38,069 nt of DNA from Pseudomonadota bacterium (lineage in GTDB: Bacteria > Tectomicrobia > Entotheonellia > Entotheonellales > Entotheonellaceae): the NCBI GenBank assembly GCA_005777235.1, contig SXND01000041.1, forward strand, positions 1-38,069. Reading direction: 5' to 3'. The first letter of the stretch is position 1. Each line of letters begins with the position of its first letter. Below the pieces are notes generated by a model, which made no database searches, had not been told where the DNA came from, and saw nothing but the letters and a program-made list of their open reading frames with translations. The translations under genes were made by a program, and so were the position numbers. Below are positions 17,695 through 25,740 of the stretch, in pieces.

Positions 17695-18738
17695 ATGCCT
17701 ACGCCCATTCGTATCGGCATCGTTGGTGCGGGGAATAACACCCGTGTACGCCACATCCCAGGACTGCAAGCCATCCCCGACGTGGAGCTGGTCAGCGTCT
17801 GTAATCGCAGTCACGCGTCTTCCCAACGGGCTGCAGAGGCGTTTCGTATTCCCAAAGTCTATGACACCTGGCAGGCATTGGTCGCCGCTGACGATACCGA
17901 TGCCATCCTCATTGGCACCTGGCCGTACATGCACCGCGAAATTTCCTGCGCTGTACTCGCCGCCGGCAAGCACGTGTTGTGCGAAGCGCGTATGGCCATG
18001 AACGCCTCTGAAGCCCGCGCCATGCTCGCCGCTGCGCACGCCCATCCCACGCAGATCGCCCAAATCGTGCCGTCTCCGTTGACCTTCCGCGTCGATGCGA
18101 CCATCTCCGATCTCCTCGCCGCCGGGTATGTTGGTGACCTTTACACCGTGCGCCTGAGCGGCGGGGCCCCGACCTTTGGCGATCCTGCGGCCCCCCTGCA
18201 CTGGCGGCAGCGTCAGACGCTCAGCGGCTATAACATCATGAATATGGGCATCTGGTACGAAGCGGCGATGCGCTGGGTGGGCTCCGTGCAGAACGTCTTT
18301 GCCCGGGGCCGCATTTTTACCCCGCAGCGCCGCAACGAGGAAAGCGGTGCACTGGGCACTGTCGACGTGCCAGATCACCTGGACATGATTGCGGATCTGC
18401 CCAATGGCGCCCAGGTGACCTACACCTTTAGCACGGTCTGTGGTCTGGCGCCCAGCCCTGGGGCCTGGCTCTTTGGCAGCGACGGTACGCTGCATTATGA
18501 CCAGGAGAGCCGCAAGCTGTTCGGCGCCAAGCGGGGCGACAAAGCCTTGCAGGAGATCCCCATCGCCCCGGAGAAAGAGGGCTTTTGGCGTGTGGAGGCC
18601 GAGTTTATTGGCGCCATTCGTGGGGAAGAACCTATCTGTTTCACCACGTTTGCCGATGGCGTGAAGTATATGGAATTTACCGAGGCCGTGCATCGCAGCC
18701 TAACCTCTGGCGAAGTGGTCGCCCTCCCGCTGGCCTAG
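17695..18738 (+). CDS. Gfo/Idh/MocA-family oxidoreductase
   Basis: A 347-aa protein with an N-terminal Rossmann fold (RIGIVGAGNNTRVRHIPG) and the GFO/IDH/MocA C-terminal domain. These enzymes oxidise or reduce sugars and cyclitols with NAD(P). The usual EKP motif (lysine near the nicotinamide) reads CEARMAM here, so the active-site lysine is missing and the reaction may be atypical. AAGGAGAGACAGC precedes the ATG at 17695. It starts 94 bp after pilY1 and probably has its own promoter. Substrate unknown. Confidence 0.85.
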   Translation: MPTPIRIGIVGAGNNTRVRHIPGLQAIPDVELVSVCNRSHASSQRAAEAFRIPKVYDTWQALVAADDTDAILIGTWPYMHREISCAVLAAGKHVLCEARMAMNASEARAMLAAAHAHPTQIAQIVPSPLTFRVDATISDLLAAGYVGDLYTVRLSGGAPTFGDPAAPLHWRQRQTLSGYNIMNMGIWYEAAMRWVGSVQNVFARGRIFTPQRRNEESGALGTVDVPDHLDMIADLPNGAQVTYTFSTVCGLAPSPGAWLFGSDGTLHYDQESRKLFGAKRGDKALQEIPIAPEKEGFWRVEAEFIGAIRGEEPICFTTFADGVKYMEFTEAVHRSLTSGEVVALPLA

Positions 18739-18792
18739 GTGGGGATGGGGCTGGTGGCGCAGCCCCTCACAAAAGACTGCAAAGGATACCGG

Positions 18793-19062
18793 ATGGTAGT
18801 GAGCAAAGGTGACAGCGCCTTTGAAGTGAGCATCCGTGCGGTGGACGGTGAGTGGGAAGGGAAAATCGTCGAGCATCAGATCAGCCGTGTGGTACCGACA
18901 GTGCATCTATGCCACAACTGGACCTCGTCTGCCGCCGCCGTGGCTGGCGTGCGGCGGCGGTGGCAACGGCTGTTCCCTGAGGATCTTGATGAGGATATGC
19001 CGGATTTTCAGGAGGCGTGTGTCGCCCTGCCCGATGATGATGCGCTCCCCATGCCGCTCTAA
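18793..19062 (+). CDS. Hypothetical protein (89 aa)
   Basis: A small gene directly follows the oxidoreductase. The ATG at 18793 has AAAGGA 6 nt upstream; in-frame starts at 18739 or 18745 lack a good ribosome site. The product has a beta-rich first half (EVSIRAVDGEWEGKIVEHQI) and an acidic C-terminus (FPEDLDEDMPDF). No signal or membrane segment is visible. Probably translated with the upstream gene; function unknown. Confidence 0.55.
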   Translation: MVVSKGDSAFEVSIRAVDGEWEGKIVEHQISRVVPTVHLCHNWTSSAAAVAGVRRRWQRLFPEDLDEDMPDFQEACVALPDDDALPMPL

Positions 19063-19106
19063 CCCCACACCGCTCGCCAGCCTCTGCGTGGCGTCACCCA
19101 GTCGAA

Positions 19107-19829
19107 TCACACGCCGAGTTGGGCGGCCAAATCGTTAAAATCTACCGCATGGATGGTAAACGCCGGATCAGGCGTCAGATCAGGCGTACGCTCGGGGCCA
19201 AATTCCATCGGGCGCGTGACAAAGGCCGTTTGTAAACCCACCGCCTGCGCGGCGCGCAAATCGTTTTTATGCGCTGCCACCATCATGACTTCATCAGGTC
19301 GTAGACCCAAGAGGGCTGCCGCCGTGAGATACGTTTCCGGGTCCGGCTTGTAGTGTTTGGCTAACTCCGCCGACAAAATACAATCCCACGGCAAACCAGC
19401 ATACTTGGCCATATTGGTCAGCAACGCCACATTGCCGTTGGAGAGTGTGGATAAAATGTAGCGTGTACGCAGGCGCGTCAAACCTGCGATGGTGTCTGGC
19501 CACCCGGAGAGACGGTGCCAGACGCGATTGAGGTGGTCTTTCTCCGCCTCGCTCAAGCCCGTCATGCCGTACGTCACGATCAACTCGTCGAGGATCTGGC
19601 GATGCAGGATGTCAATCGTCGTCCACGGGAGTTCCCCGGTGCGCACCCGCTGCATAGAGGGCTGATAACCACGGCGCCATTCGTCGGCAAAACGCCCCCA
19701 GTCAATGGTCAGGCCCCGGGCGTCCCCAAACGCCTTCCCTTGCTGGATGATACTGCCACGCCAATTCACGACGGTTCCAAAGACATCAAAGGTCAGGGCT
19801 TTCACCCCTGCGAGTGCTTGCTGGGTCAT
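19107..19829 (-). CDS. HAD-superfamily hydrolase, haloacid dehalogenase type II-like
   Basis: A 240-aa HAD hydrolase. Motif I is LTFDVFGTVVNW with nucleophile D15; the type II pattern lacks the second Asp (DxF rather than DxD), as in L-2-haloacid dehalogenases. Motif II is LSTLSNGN, motif III the lysine in AKHYKPDPETY, and motif IV AAHKNDLRAA. Such enzymes displace halide from 2-haloacids, but many homologues have other small substrates, so the activity is tentative. AGGAGG lies 5 nt before the ATG at 19829. It is convergent with the 89-aa gene. Confidence 0.82.
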   Translation of the reverse strand: MTQQALAGVKALTFDVFGTVVNWRGSIIQQGKAFGDARGLTIDWGRFADEWRRGYQPSMQRVRTGELPWTTIDILHRQILDELIVTYGMTGLSEAEKDHLNRVWHRLSGWPDTIAGLTRLRTRYILSTLSNGNVALLTNMAKYAGLPWDCILSAELAKHYKPDPETYLTAAALLGLRPDEVMMVAAHKNDLRAAQAVGLQTAFVTRPMEFGPERTPDLTPDPAFTIHAVDFNDLAAQLGV

Positions 19830-19926
19830 CGTACCTCCTGCTCTCAGGTTTTCCCTACACATCGTATATCCCCACGCCCCGAGGCCCTTCTTGCCGTGCT
19901 CTTGCCGCCCACGCTACACGGGCTGG

Positions 19927-20229
19927 TTACCGGAAGGCGTTCACGGCAGTCACCAACGCTGGTGTGCCACCGAACAGATAGGCCACCTCTACCGCTTCAG
20001 TGACTTCCGCTTCCGTGGCGCCAGCTGCACGGGCGCGTTGCGCGATGTTCGCGACGCCGTCGGGATGGGCCGTGATGGCATCAACGATCATGGTCATGAG
20101 GATTTTGTATTTGGCCGGGATAGCGCCGTCTTGTAGGATACGTTCGCGTTGTGCCAGATACGTCTCGGCAAAGTGCGGATCGCGTTGCTGCAGAGCCACG
20201 ATCCAGAGGGGGATTGTCGATTGTGCCAC
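19927..20229 (-). CDS. Carboxymuconolactone-decarboxylase-fold protein without cysteines
   Basis: A roughly 100-aa CMD/AhpD-type helical protein (ILMTMIVDAITAHPDGVANI, then AAGATEAEVTEAVEVAYLFGG). It has no cysteine, so the CxxC redox pair of peroxidase-type AhpD is absent. GTG at 20229 is the best start, with AAAGGA 7 nt upstream. It lies 97 bp before the HAD gene on the same strand. It is a distant relative of the UGA-containing AhpD-like gene at 23492-23779. Confidence 0.75.
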   Translation of the reverse strand: MAQSTIPLWIVALQQRDPHFAETYLAQRERILQDGAIPAKYKILMTMIVDAITAHPDGVANIAQRARAAGATEAEVTEAVEVAYLFGGTPALVTAVNAFR

Positions 20230-20314
20230 ACCGTGTTCCTTTCGTGTCGGGTTGGGCTGCGAGGGTAGCCCGTTCATGCCGGCAGGTCAAGGTGAGGACG
20301 AGGGGAGGGAGCCG

Positions 20315-20566
20315 ATGCTGAGTGCAGAGCAACTGAGGTCTTTAGAGAGCCTGATACAGCGTATCAGTCACGCCGTGCATATTGACGAGGCCAGCCTGGA
20401 ACCCGATCAGAGCTTGCGCCTGGTCCTATGTAACGACACCATCTGTTTTCGCCCCCTGCACATTTCTGCCCCGGAAGTGGACATCCCCGCCGTACTGGCC
20501 GGACAACCAGCAGCGCAGCAGGCTCTGTTACAGCATGTACGGTCAGCGCTGCCGGGGATAGTGTAG
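20315..20566 (+). CDS. Hypothetical protein (83 aa)
   Basis: The ATG at 20315 has GGGAGGGAG just upstream, and the product starts MLSAEQLRSLESLIQRI. It shows a helical N-terminus, a short beta segment with two cysteines (LVLCNDTICFRPL) and a helical end. It is transcribed away from the CMD gene and converges with the kinase-fold gene at 20582. No family recognised. Confidence 0.55.
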   Translation: MLSAEQLRSLESLIQRISHAVHIDEASLEPDQSLRLVLCNDTICFRPLHISAPEVDIPAVLAGQPAAQQALLQHVRSALPGIV

Positions 20567-20581
20567 GGTGTGCATCCCGCG

Positions 20582-21565
20582 CTAGGCAGAAGACGCCGCA
20601 AGCAAGGTCCGCAGTCCATGGAGCAGCGGCTGTTGCACATCGACGCCAAGATTGTGGCGCATGCGGGCCGCTTCAGCTTCGAGTTCCGGGAGGGCAGCGT
20701 GTAACAACGCTGTTCCTTCAGGCACCCCAAGCGCATCCAGCACGCCGGGAATGAGCACGTCGTGGACAATATCCTGCCGCATGCCGTACACCGCCGCCAA
20801 ACGCTGGATCACATACGTCAGCCCAACATCGTCTTCCAACCCATGCAGGTCAATAATGGTGGCGACCTGCGGCGCAGCCCATCTCTCCGCGGGCTGAGAG
20901 ACCAAGACATTCCACGGACTGGGATCTGAGGTGAACAGACGACGGTCGAGGGCGTCCCAGAGACGTATAAAGGTCGCCACGGCGAGACGTTCCACCGCAA
21001 TGCGCTGCTGGTGATACGCGGTAGCGCTGAGCTGATTCTCCAGCCACTCCTGCTCGTAGCGGTTTTTCAGGCGTTCGACGGAGAGCCCTGGAATAAATTC
21101 TTCCACCAAAAGATGCTGGTCCGTGCCATCGGCCTCCTGCCAGTGCCACACCCCACCACTGCGCGGGAAAATGCCTGGGGCCCGGTGTGCCAGAGCGTCC
21201 GCCAGGGTCACGAGGCGGTCGAGGAGTTGCCCGGTGGTCTGGGCAGCGGTTTGATGGTCCGTGGGCGTGGTATAGACAATACGGCGCTGATGCGGAATTT
21301 TACAGACCAACAGGGCGGCGGGGTAGTCGAGAAGATGCGCGGTGATCTTATACACGGCCATGCCGCCGCCAACGGCGAGGGGGGTAATTGTGGCGCTGTG
21401 GAGCTCCGGCACTGATCCTGTCACGCTATGCAGACGCTGCACGGCCTGGGCGATGAACTGATAGCGCCGGTGCGCCGTCTCGACTGTCGCTACATGGACT
21501 AGCTCCGGCTGACCGTCCCAATGTAGGGGCGGCGGGGCGGCGTCCTCATGAGGCTGCGTGGGCAT
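20582..21565 (-). CDS. Kinase-fold (aminoglycoside-phosphotransferase-like) protein
   Basis: A 327-aa protein with remnants of the protein-kinase/APH fold. There is a glycine-rich loop and lysine strand (GGGMAVYKI and ALLVCKIPHQ), a hinge-like VEEFIPGLSVERL, a catalytic-loop-like TSDPSPWNVLV retaining Asp and Asn, and a metal-binding-like IDLHG. The catalytic-loop His is not present in the usual place. Substrate unknown (small molecule, protein or lipid). It lies immediately downstream of tatA on the same strand (2 bp gap), so the two are translated together. Moderately sure of the fold, not of activity. Confidence 0.6.
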   Translation of the reverse strand: MPTQPHEDAAPPPLHWDGQPELVHVATVETAHRRYQFIAQAVQRLHSVTGSVPELHSATITPLAVGGGMAVYKITAHLLDYPAALLVCKIPHQRRIVYTTPTDHQTAAQTTGQLLDRLVTLADALAHRAPGIFPRSGGVWHWQEADGTDQHLLVEEFIPGLSVERLKNRYEQEWLENQLSATAYHQQRIAVERLAVATFIRLWDALDRRLFTSDPSPWNVLVSQPAERWAAPQVATIIDLHGLEDDVGLTYVIQRLAAVYGMRQDIVHDVLIPGVLDALGVPEGTALLHAALPELEAEAARMRHNLGVDVQQPLLHGLRTLLAASSA

Positions 21566-21567
21566 AC

Positions 21568-21801
21568 TTATACTTTACTTTCTGTCTTCTTCTTGGCTTC
21601 CGTAGCGTCCTTCTTGGCTTCCGTAGCGTCCTTCTTGGCTTCTACAGCCTCCTCCTCGTTGTCCCGACCCTCGCTGGCGTGCTTAAATTCCCGAATGCCT
21701 TTGCCCAAGCCTTTGGCAATTTCTGGAAGCTTCTTACCGCCAAAGAAAAACATGGCGATAATCAGGATGAGCATGAGTTCCTGGACCCCTAAACCAAACA
21801 T
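21568..21801 (-). CDS. tatA: Twin-arginine translocase subunit TatA/TatE
   Basis: A 77-aa protein: one N-terminal membrane helix (ELMLILIIAMFFFGG), the hinge FFGGKKLPEIAKGLGKGI and amphipathic helix, then a charged tail. This is the canonical TatA pore subunit that moves folded proteins across the inner membrane. The tail contains KKDATEA repeats encoded by a 21-bp DNA repeat. tatB/tatC are not nearby, which is common for stand-alone tatA. GGAGG precedes the ATG at 21801. Confidence 0.9.
   Translation of the reverse strand: MFGLGVQELMLILIIAMFFFGGKKLPEIAKGLGKGIREFKHASEGRDNEEEAVEAKKDATEAKKDATEAKKKTESKV
21590..21646 (-). repeat. 21-bp tandem repeat in the tatA tail
   Basis: Two identical 21-bp units (21590-21610 and 21611-21631) and a partial third encode the repeated AKKDATE heptads in the TatA C-terminal tail. 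Seven-residue units can vary in number by slippage without shifting frame. Confidence 0.8.
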
Positions 21802-21899
21802 ACGTCCTCCTTAACGGTGGGAATAACCTTGTCGGCGATTATACCTCGCCCCGGTGTTGCGGTCTACTGGTGTGCACCGGGGGCCGGTCTCCACGCGTC

Positions 21900-23477
21900 T
21901 CACCCGTGATGCTGCAAGAGATGCCCTGGGCGGACACCGGTAGAGCGGCCGGCCGTAATGACGGGCTGTCCATTGACGAACACATGCGTCATCCCTTCAG
22001 GATACTGCCGGGGGTCTTCGTAGCTCGAACGCTCACGGATCGTCTCGGGGTGAAACACGACCACGTCTGCAGCGTTGCCCTGCTGCAAGACGCCACGATC
22101 GGTGAGATGGAGAATCTCCGCCGGCAGACTGGTCATCTTACGGATGGCCTCCTCCAGTGTGAACAAGCCGAGATCGCGCGCATAGTGGCCCAGAATGCGT
22201 GGACAACTCCCGTAGGCGCGCGGATGCGGCCGACCGCCGAGCAGGCCGTCGGTGCCCATGGCACGCCAGGGTGCCTGCAAAATGTGCTGGATGTCGTCTT
22301 CGCCAATCATGAACGTAATCATCCCGACCGCGAAATTCTCCTCCAGTAACAGACGGATCACCACGTCAAACGGTTCCATGTGCCACTCGCGCGCAATGTC
22401 GGCAATCCGTGCGCCCTCGACGCCGCGATGACGATCGGAGCCGGTGTATGAGACCATAATGTTGTCATAGCCCGCCTCCAACACCATATTGCGTGCCCCA
22501 GGGATGCCGTGCTCCATATCGGTCTTCATCTGCGCCAGGGCGACAGAATCGCGTAACCGGCTGCGCAGTTGGTCGATGCCCCCAGCGTGGGCCCACGTGG
22601 GCAGGAGCGCCGACAGCATCGTACTCCCCGCTTCGTAGGGATACTGGTCGGCGGTGATCTTCAGCCCGGAGGCACGGCCGGCATCAATACGCTGAATCAG
22701 GCGTTGCGCTTGACCCCAGTTGTTGCGCCCAGAGATTTTTAAGTGGGAGATGTGCAAATGCGCATCGGAGGCGCGGGCAATGTCGAACACCTCATCGAGC
22801 GCCGACCAGATGTAGTCGGCTTCATTACGCATGTGCGTGACGAACAGACCACCGTGCTTGGCGACAATACGGTTGAGGTAGATCAACTCCCGGATGTCGG
22901 CATATACACAGGGCGGGTAGATCAGGCCCGTCGACAGACCAAAGGCGCCCATATGTAAGGACTGTGCGAGCAGCAGACCCATGCGGTGGATCTCGTCATC
23001 CGTGGCCGGGCGGTCGTCCATACCCATGACACAGAGGCGCAGGTTGCCATGGCCAACCAGCGTGGCGATGTTTACACTGGCGTGCGGCAGACGATGCAGA
23101 TATTGCTCGGCATCCTGCCAATCCCAGTCAATGGGGGGATTGCAGTCGAGCCCGGAGAGCTGCGTGCGCCAGGTGGTCGTAGCCTCAGGCACCATAGGAA
23201 AAGTGCCCATACCATCTTGGCCAAAGAGCTCGGTGGTGATGCCCTGAGCCGCCTTCATAGGGAGATCGGGCTCGGTAAAGACTACGAGTTGCGAATGTGT
23301 GTGCATGTCAATAAAACCGGGGCACACGATCATGTCCTGGGCGTCGATGACTGCCCCCACGGGCGGCAGATGCGGTGCCACGTCGGCAATGCGTCCATCG
23401 CGGATGAGGACATCCGCGGCAAAGCGCGCCGCCCCGGTGCCGTCAATCACGGTGCCATGTTGAATGGTGTAGTCCAT
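21900..23477 (-). CDS. N-acyl-D-amino-acid deacylase (D-aminoacylase) family amidohydrolase
   Basis: A 525-aa metal-dependent amidohydrolase. It opens with the family start MDYTIQHGTVIDGTG; the metal site shows HTH in GFIDMHTHSQ, later histidines THMRNE and HISHLKISG, and an Asp in MGTDGLLGG. D-aminoacylases remove acyl groups from N-acyl-D-amino acids; some relatives are dihydropyrimidinase- or dipeptidase-like, so substrate is provisional. The ATG at 23477 has GGGAG 8 nt upstream and is 14 nt after the stop of the AhpD-like gene. It is last in the minus-strand operon that begins with the aldo/keto reductase. Confidence 0.88.
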   Translation of the reverse strand: MDYTIQHGTVIDGTGAARFAADVLIRDGRIADVAPHLPPVGAVIDAQDMIVCPGFIDMHTHSQLVVFTEPDLPMKAAQGITTELFGQDGMGTFPMVPEATTTWRTQLSGLDCNPPIDWDWQDAEQYLHRLPHASVNIATLVGHGNLRLCVMGMDDRPATDDEIHRMGLLLAQSLHMGAFGLSTGLIYPPCVYADIRELIYLNRIVAKHGGLFVTHMRNEADYIWSALDEVFDIARASDAHLHISHLKISGRNNWGQAQRLIQRIDAGRASGLKITADQYPYEAGSTMLSALLPTWAHAGGIDQLRSRLRDSVALAQMKTDMEHGIPGARNMVLEAGYDNIMVSYTGSDRHRGVEGARIADIAREWHMEPFDVVIRLLLEENFAVGMITFMIGEDDIQHILQAPWRAMGTDGLLGGRPHPRAYGSCPRILGHYARDLGLFTLEEAIRKMTSLPAEILHLTDRGVLQQGNAADVVVFHPETIRERSSYEDPRQYPEGMTHVFVNGQPVITAGRSTGVRPGHLLQHHG

Positions 23478-23491
23478 GACGCATTCTCCCT

Positions 23492-23779
23492 TCACGAACC
23501 CTGGTGCTTCAGGGCCTCACGTTTGAGTTGGGCTTTGGCACGGAGGTGGAGGGATTGCACGATCCCCGCATCCACCGCGGCAATGACATCGACGGCGCAA
23601 TCGAGATCGTCCTCAGTAATGCCGGCCTTCCTTGCGTCCGCAAGGCGGCGTTCGACTCAGGGTTGGCAGTTACGCACCAGGGCGACGGCCAGGCCCATAA
23701 AGATTTTCTCGCGCTCGCTCAGATTGGGGCTGGCGTGGGCCTCACGGTACAACTGCCGGAAATCAGCCCGCTCGCTCAT
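23492..23779 (-). CDS. Candidate selenoprotein: AhpD/CMD-like protein with CxxU motif
   Basis: A 95-aa reading frame has one in-frame UGA at codon 41 (23657-23659) and ends at TGA 23492-23494. It starts MSERADFRQLYREAHASPNL with AAGGAG 6 nt before the ATG at 23779. The centre reads VALVRNCQP-UGA-VERRLADARKAGIT, followed by a typical CMD helix (DDLDCAVDVIAAVDAG). The AhpD/CMD redox motif is CxxC, and UGA is exactly at the second Cys (C38xxU41); the His four residues later is Arg45. A 6-bp hairpin with loop GGAC (23630-23645) begins its loop 18 nt after the UGA. The frame is open on both sides and has no restart codon right after UGA. Selenocysteine insertion is my preferred reading; a TGC-to-TGA mutation (pseudogene) or sequence error is the alternative. 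AhpD-like selenoproteins are, as I recall, reported from marine metagenomes. It sits 14 nt before the D-aminoacylase gene. Confidence 0.7.
23630..23645 (-). other. SECIS-like hairpin after the AhpD-like UGA
   Basis: In the mRNA, CCUUGC (23645-23640), loop GGAC, GCAAGG (23635-23630): a perfect 6-bp stem. Its loop starts after 17 nt from the UGA, and its first two loop bases are G. A lower GCC/GGC pairing across a small internal loop may extend it. This meets the general bacterial SECIS criteria as I know them (UGA-to-loop distance about 16-37 nt, G in the first loop positions). GC-rich DNA makes chance hairpins fairly common. Confidence 0.55.
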
Positions 23780-23793
23780 GTACTGCTCCTTAT

Positions 23794-24243
23794 TCATTCG
23801 TTACATTTGGGCACCGTGGGCATCAGGGGCAGTGCCTGCTGCTCGGCCTCCGTACAAGCATGGGTGGCACAGTAGTGCGGAATCGGCGTATGCGCGACGA
23901 CCACCGGTCGCCAGATAATGCCTCAGGTTCTGGCCTCCAGCTCATACTGGCGGCCAGTCACCATCTCGAGGGCAAACGGATCATTGTGCTGCCCGGCATG
24001 CGCCGTACTACTCCCAGCATAGACAAAACGGAAGTGGTGCGCCCCAGGGGCAACGTCGAGGACAGAGAGACGCGCCCGGGGGTCTAGTGCCTGGGTATCA
24101 ATGCCGACCAGGCGGATGGCATCCGGTAACACGAGGCGGGCATACGGCTGGGCGCCGCTTGGTTGCTCCGGCAGCGCTATACAGCTTAGCAACCCGCACA
24201 CGCTGCCGAGGAGCACCCCACACCATCGCCTTAGGCTTTGCAT
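23794..24243 (-). CDS. Small lipoprotein with in-frame UGA (conventional stop 23923)
   Basis: The N-terminus (MQSLRRWCGVLLGSVCGLLSC) is a lipoprotein signal with lipobox LLSC at Cys21. The body is beta-rich (YARLVLPDAIRLVGIDTQ, VAPGAHHFRFVYAG, GRQYELEART), like small PEGA/DUF2846-type lipoproteins. UGA at 23923-23925 would end it at 106 aa. The same frame stays open for 42 more codons (GIIWRPVVVAH.., with Cys in HYCATHACTE and PKCNE) to TGA 23794-23796. The longer form gives a 14-nt gap to the next gene, matching the 15 and 14 nt gaps elsewhere in this operon; the short form leaves 143 nt. Either UGA replaced a sense codon such as UGG by mutation, or it is recoded. Confidence 0.5.
23896..23912 (-). 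other. Hairpin after the lipoprotein UGA
   Basis: In the mRNA, GGCGACC (23912-23906), loop GGU, GGUCGUC (23902-23896): 7 pairs including one G-U. The loop starts 18 nt after the UGA at 23923-23925, the same distance as in the AhpD-like gene. It could be SECIS-like, or coincidental in GC-rich coding DNA. Confidence 0.35.
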
Positions 24244-24258
24244 GGCTGCCGTTCCTCT

Positions 24259-25263
24259 CTAGGCTGCGGTAAACTGCGCCCAGATACTATTTAACTGTTG
24301 TAACGCCCCGTCTGGCAACGCGCCACGCGCCTCGGCGGTAATCGCCTGCTCCAGATGTTCCAGACTCGAACAGCCGACCAGTGCCGTCGACAAATTGCCT
24401 TTATTCCAGGCAAAGCGCAGGCCCGCCTCCACCAGGGAACTAGCATAGCCGTTCTGCACCAGGAACGCCAAGGCGCGCGCGCGTTCCACATCGGTGCGGT
24501 ACGCTGGCCCCGAACCAATCGGCGCCACACTGGGGACAGCAATAGGATGCCGCGTTTCTTCACCAGAGAGCGCCCCAGCTGCCAAGAGGCGAATACCAAT
24601 CGAGCCCATGCCGTGCGCCGTGGCTTGATCAATCAGCAACTGATAGTTTTGGCTCGGAAACCCCGCGGGCACCGGATGCCCGGCGCTGGGATTGAGCAGG
24701 TTGTAGCACACCTGCACCGTGTGGAACAACGTCGAAGCCATGACCTCCTGCACCGCCGTGGTGTCTCCCAGGCCGGTGATACCGTAGAAGCGCACTTTGC
24801 TGTCCGCTTGCAGCTGCCGAAACGCCGTGACCACCTCTTCGAGCACCTCTGCAGTGGTCAACGCCGCTGCCGTTTCTGGACCCGGCGTACGGCGCGGCAC
24901 AATGTGGTTGTGGAGCTGAATCACATCCACCTGCTCCATCCCGAGGCGCTGGAGACTCGCCTCCACTGAGCGCTGCACGGCGCCACGGATGTCCCCAAAC
25001 TCCTCAGGACGCAGACGCACTTTGGTGCCGACATACACCGCAGGTTTTAACTCACGCAGCACCTGACCGAGATGCTCCTCGGACTGGCCATCGCCATACA
25101 TCGACGCCGTGTCAAAGTAATTGATCCCCGCCTCTACCGCCCGTGCCACGGCGCGCACGCGTGTGCGCGGGTCAGCGCGGATCAGCAGACCGCCGACGGT
25201 GCCACAGCCAAAACCCAGGACCGAGACGCGTAGACCCGTTTTGCCAAGGGTACGATATTGCAT
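24259..25263 (-). CDS. Aldo/keto reductase
   Basis: A 334-aa NADPH-dependent reductase of the AKR superfamily. The catalytic tetrad is visible: D51 and Y56 (INYFDTASMYGDGQSEEHLG), K81 (VYVGTKV) and H118 (VIQLHNH). The N-terminus MQYRTLGKTGLRVSVLGFG is typical. GAGGAGG precedes the ATG at 25263. It is first in the operon with the lipoprotein, AhpD-like and D-aminoacylase genes (gaps 15, 14 and 14 nt). It should reduce carbonyls; substrate unknown. Confidence 0.88.
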   Translation of the reverse strand: MQYRTLGKTGLRVSVLGFGCGTVGGLLIRADPRTRVRAVARAVEAGINYFDTASMYGDGQSEEHLGQVLRELKPAVYVGTKVRLRPEEFGDIRGAVQRSVEASLQRLGMEQVDVIQLHNHIVPRRTPGPETAAALTTAEVLEEVVTAFRQLQADSKVRFYGITGLGDTTAVQEVMASTLFHTVQVCYNLLNPSAGHPVPAGFPSQNYQLLIDQATAHGMGSIGIRLLAAGALSGEETRHPIAVPSVAPIGSGPAYRTDVERARALAFLVQNGYASSLVEAGLRFAWNKGNLSTALVGCSSLEHLEQAITAEARGALPDGALQQLNSIWAQFTAA

Positions 25264-25740
25264 ACAGACTCCTCCTCTTTCCAGACGACGCCTGTGTCGA
25301 GACAGACATCACATCCATGCTGTCAGTGCTCTCGGGCATCTTATCATAGGTACAGGCCAGCGTCGCCTGGCAGCGTGCGAGTGCGTCGGGCCGTAGGACA
25401 TGAGACGACAGCCTCGGCGGCTAGGGAAGACGATTGCATCTTTCTCTAGGCACACCGATGGGCTATGCTACATCTAGGGAAGGTGCACAGCAGAAACCGC
25501 ACGTGCCTCAGAGGCTATCCCCGTAGGCCATCCAGAAACCTGTCTGTGTTGTCGGGGCGACCAGCCGGTCATCCCGACCAGGAGAGACTCCGAGCACGCC
25601 GCCATCTGTCCGGCGTTGCGCACGCGGAGTCTCCCACGCTCCCAGGGAGCTCATGCTGTCGATGCACCCCAAAAAGTCCACGCTGGCATGGTGGGTACGG
25701 AGAAGGACAGGGGTCGTCTAATGGTACAGGAGAATATACC
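25264..25740. other. Intergenic region with one cruciform-like repeat
   Basis: No gene is supported in these 477 bases. They hold the promoters of the divergent reductase operon and sensor gene. At 25551-25578, GTCGGG..CCCGAC encloses GACC-AGCC-GGTC, a nested hairpin that shares TGTCGGGGCGACC with the terminator-like hairpin near 28645. A short GCTCCC-A-GGGAGC palindrome lies near 25640. Confidence 0.4.

Noticed and set aside
16617..17774. 385-aa minus-strand frame
   Set aside because: Antisense to pilY1 with no family features.
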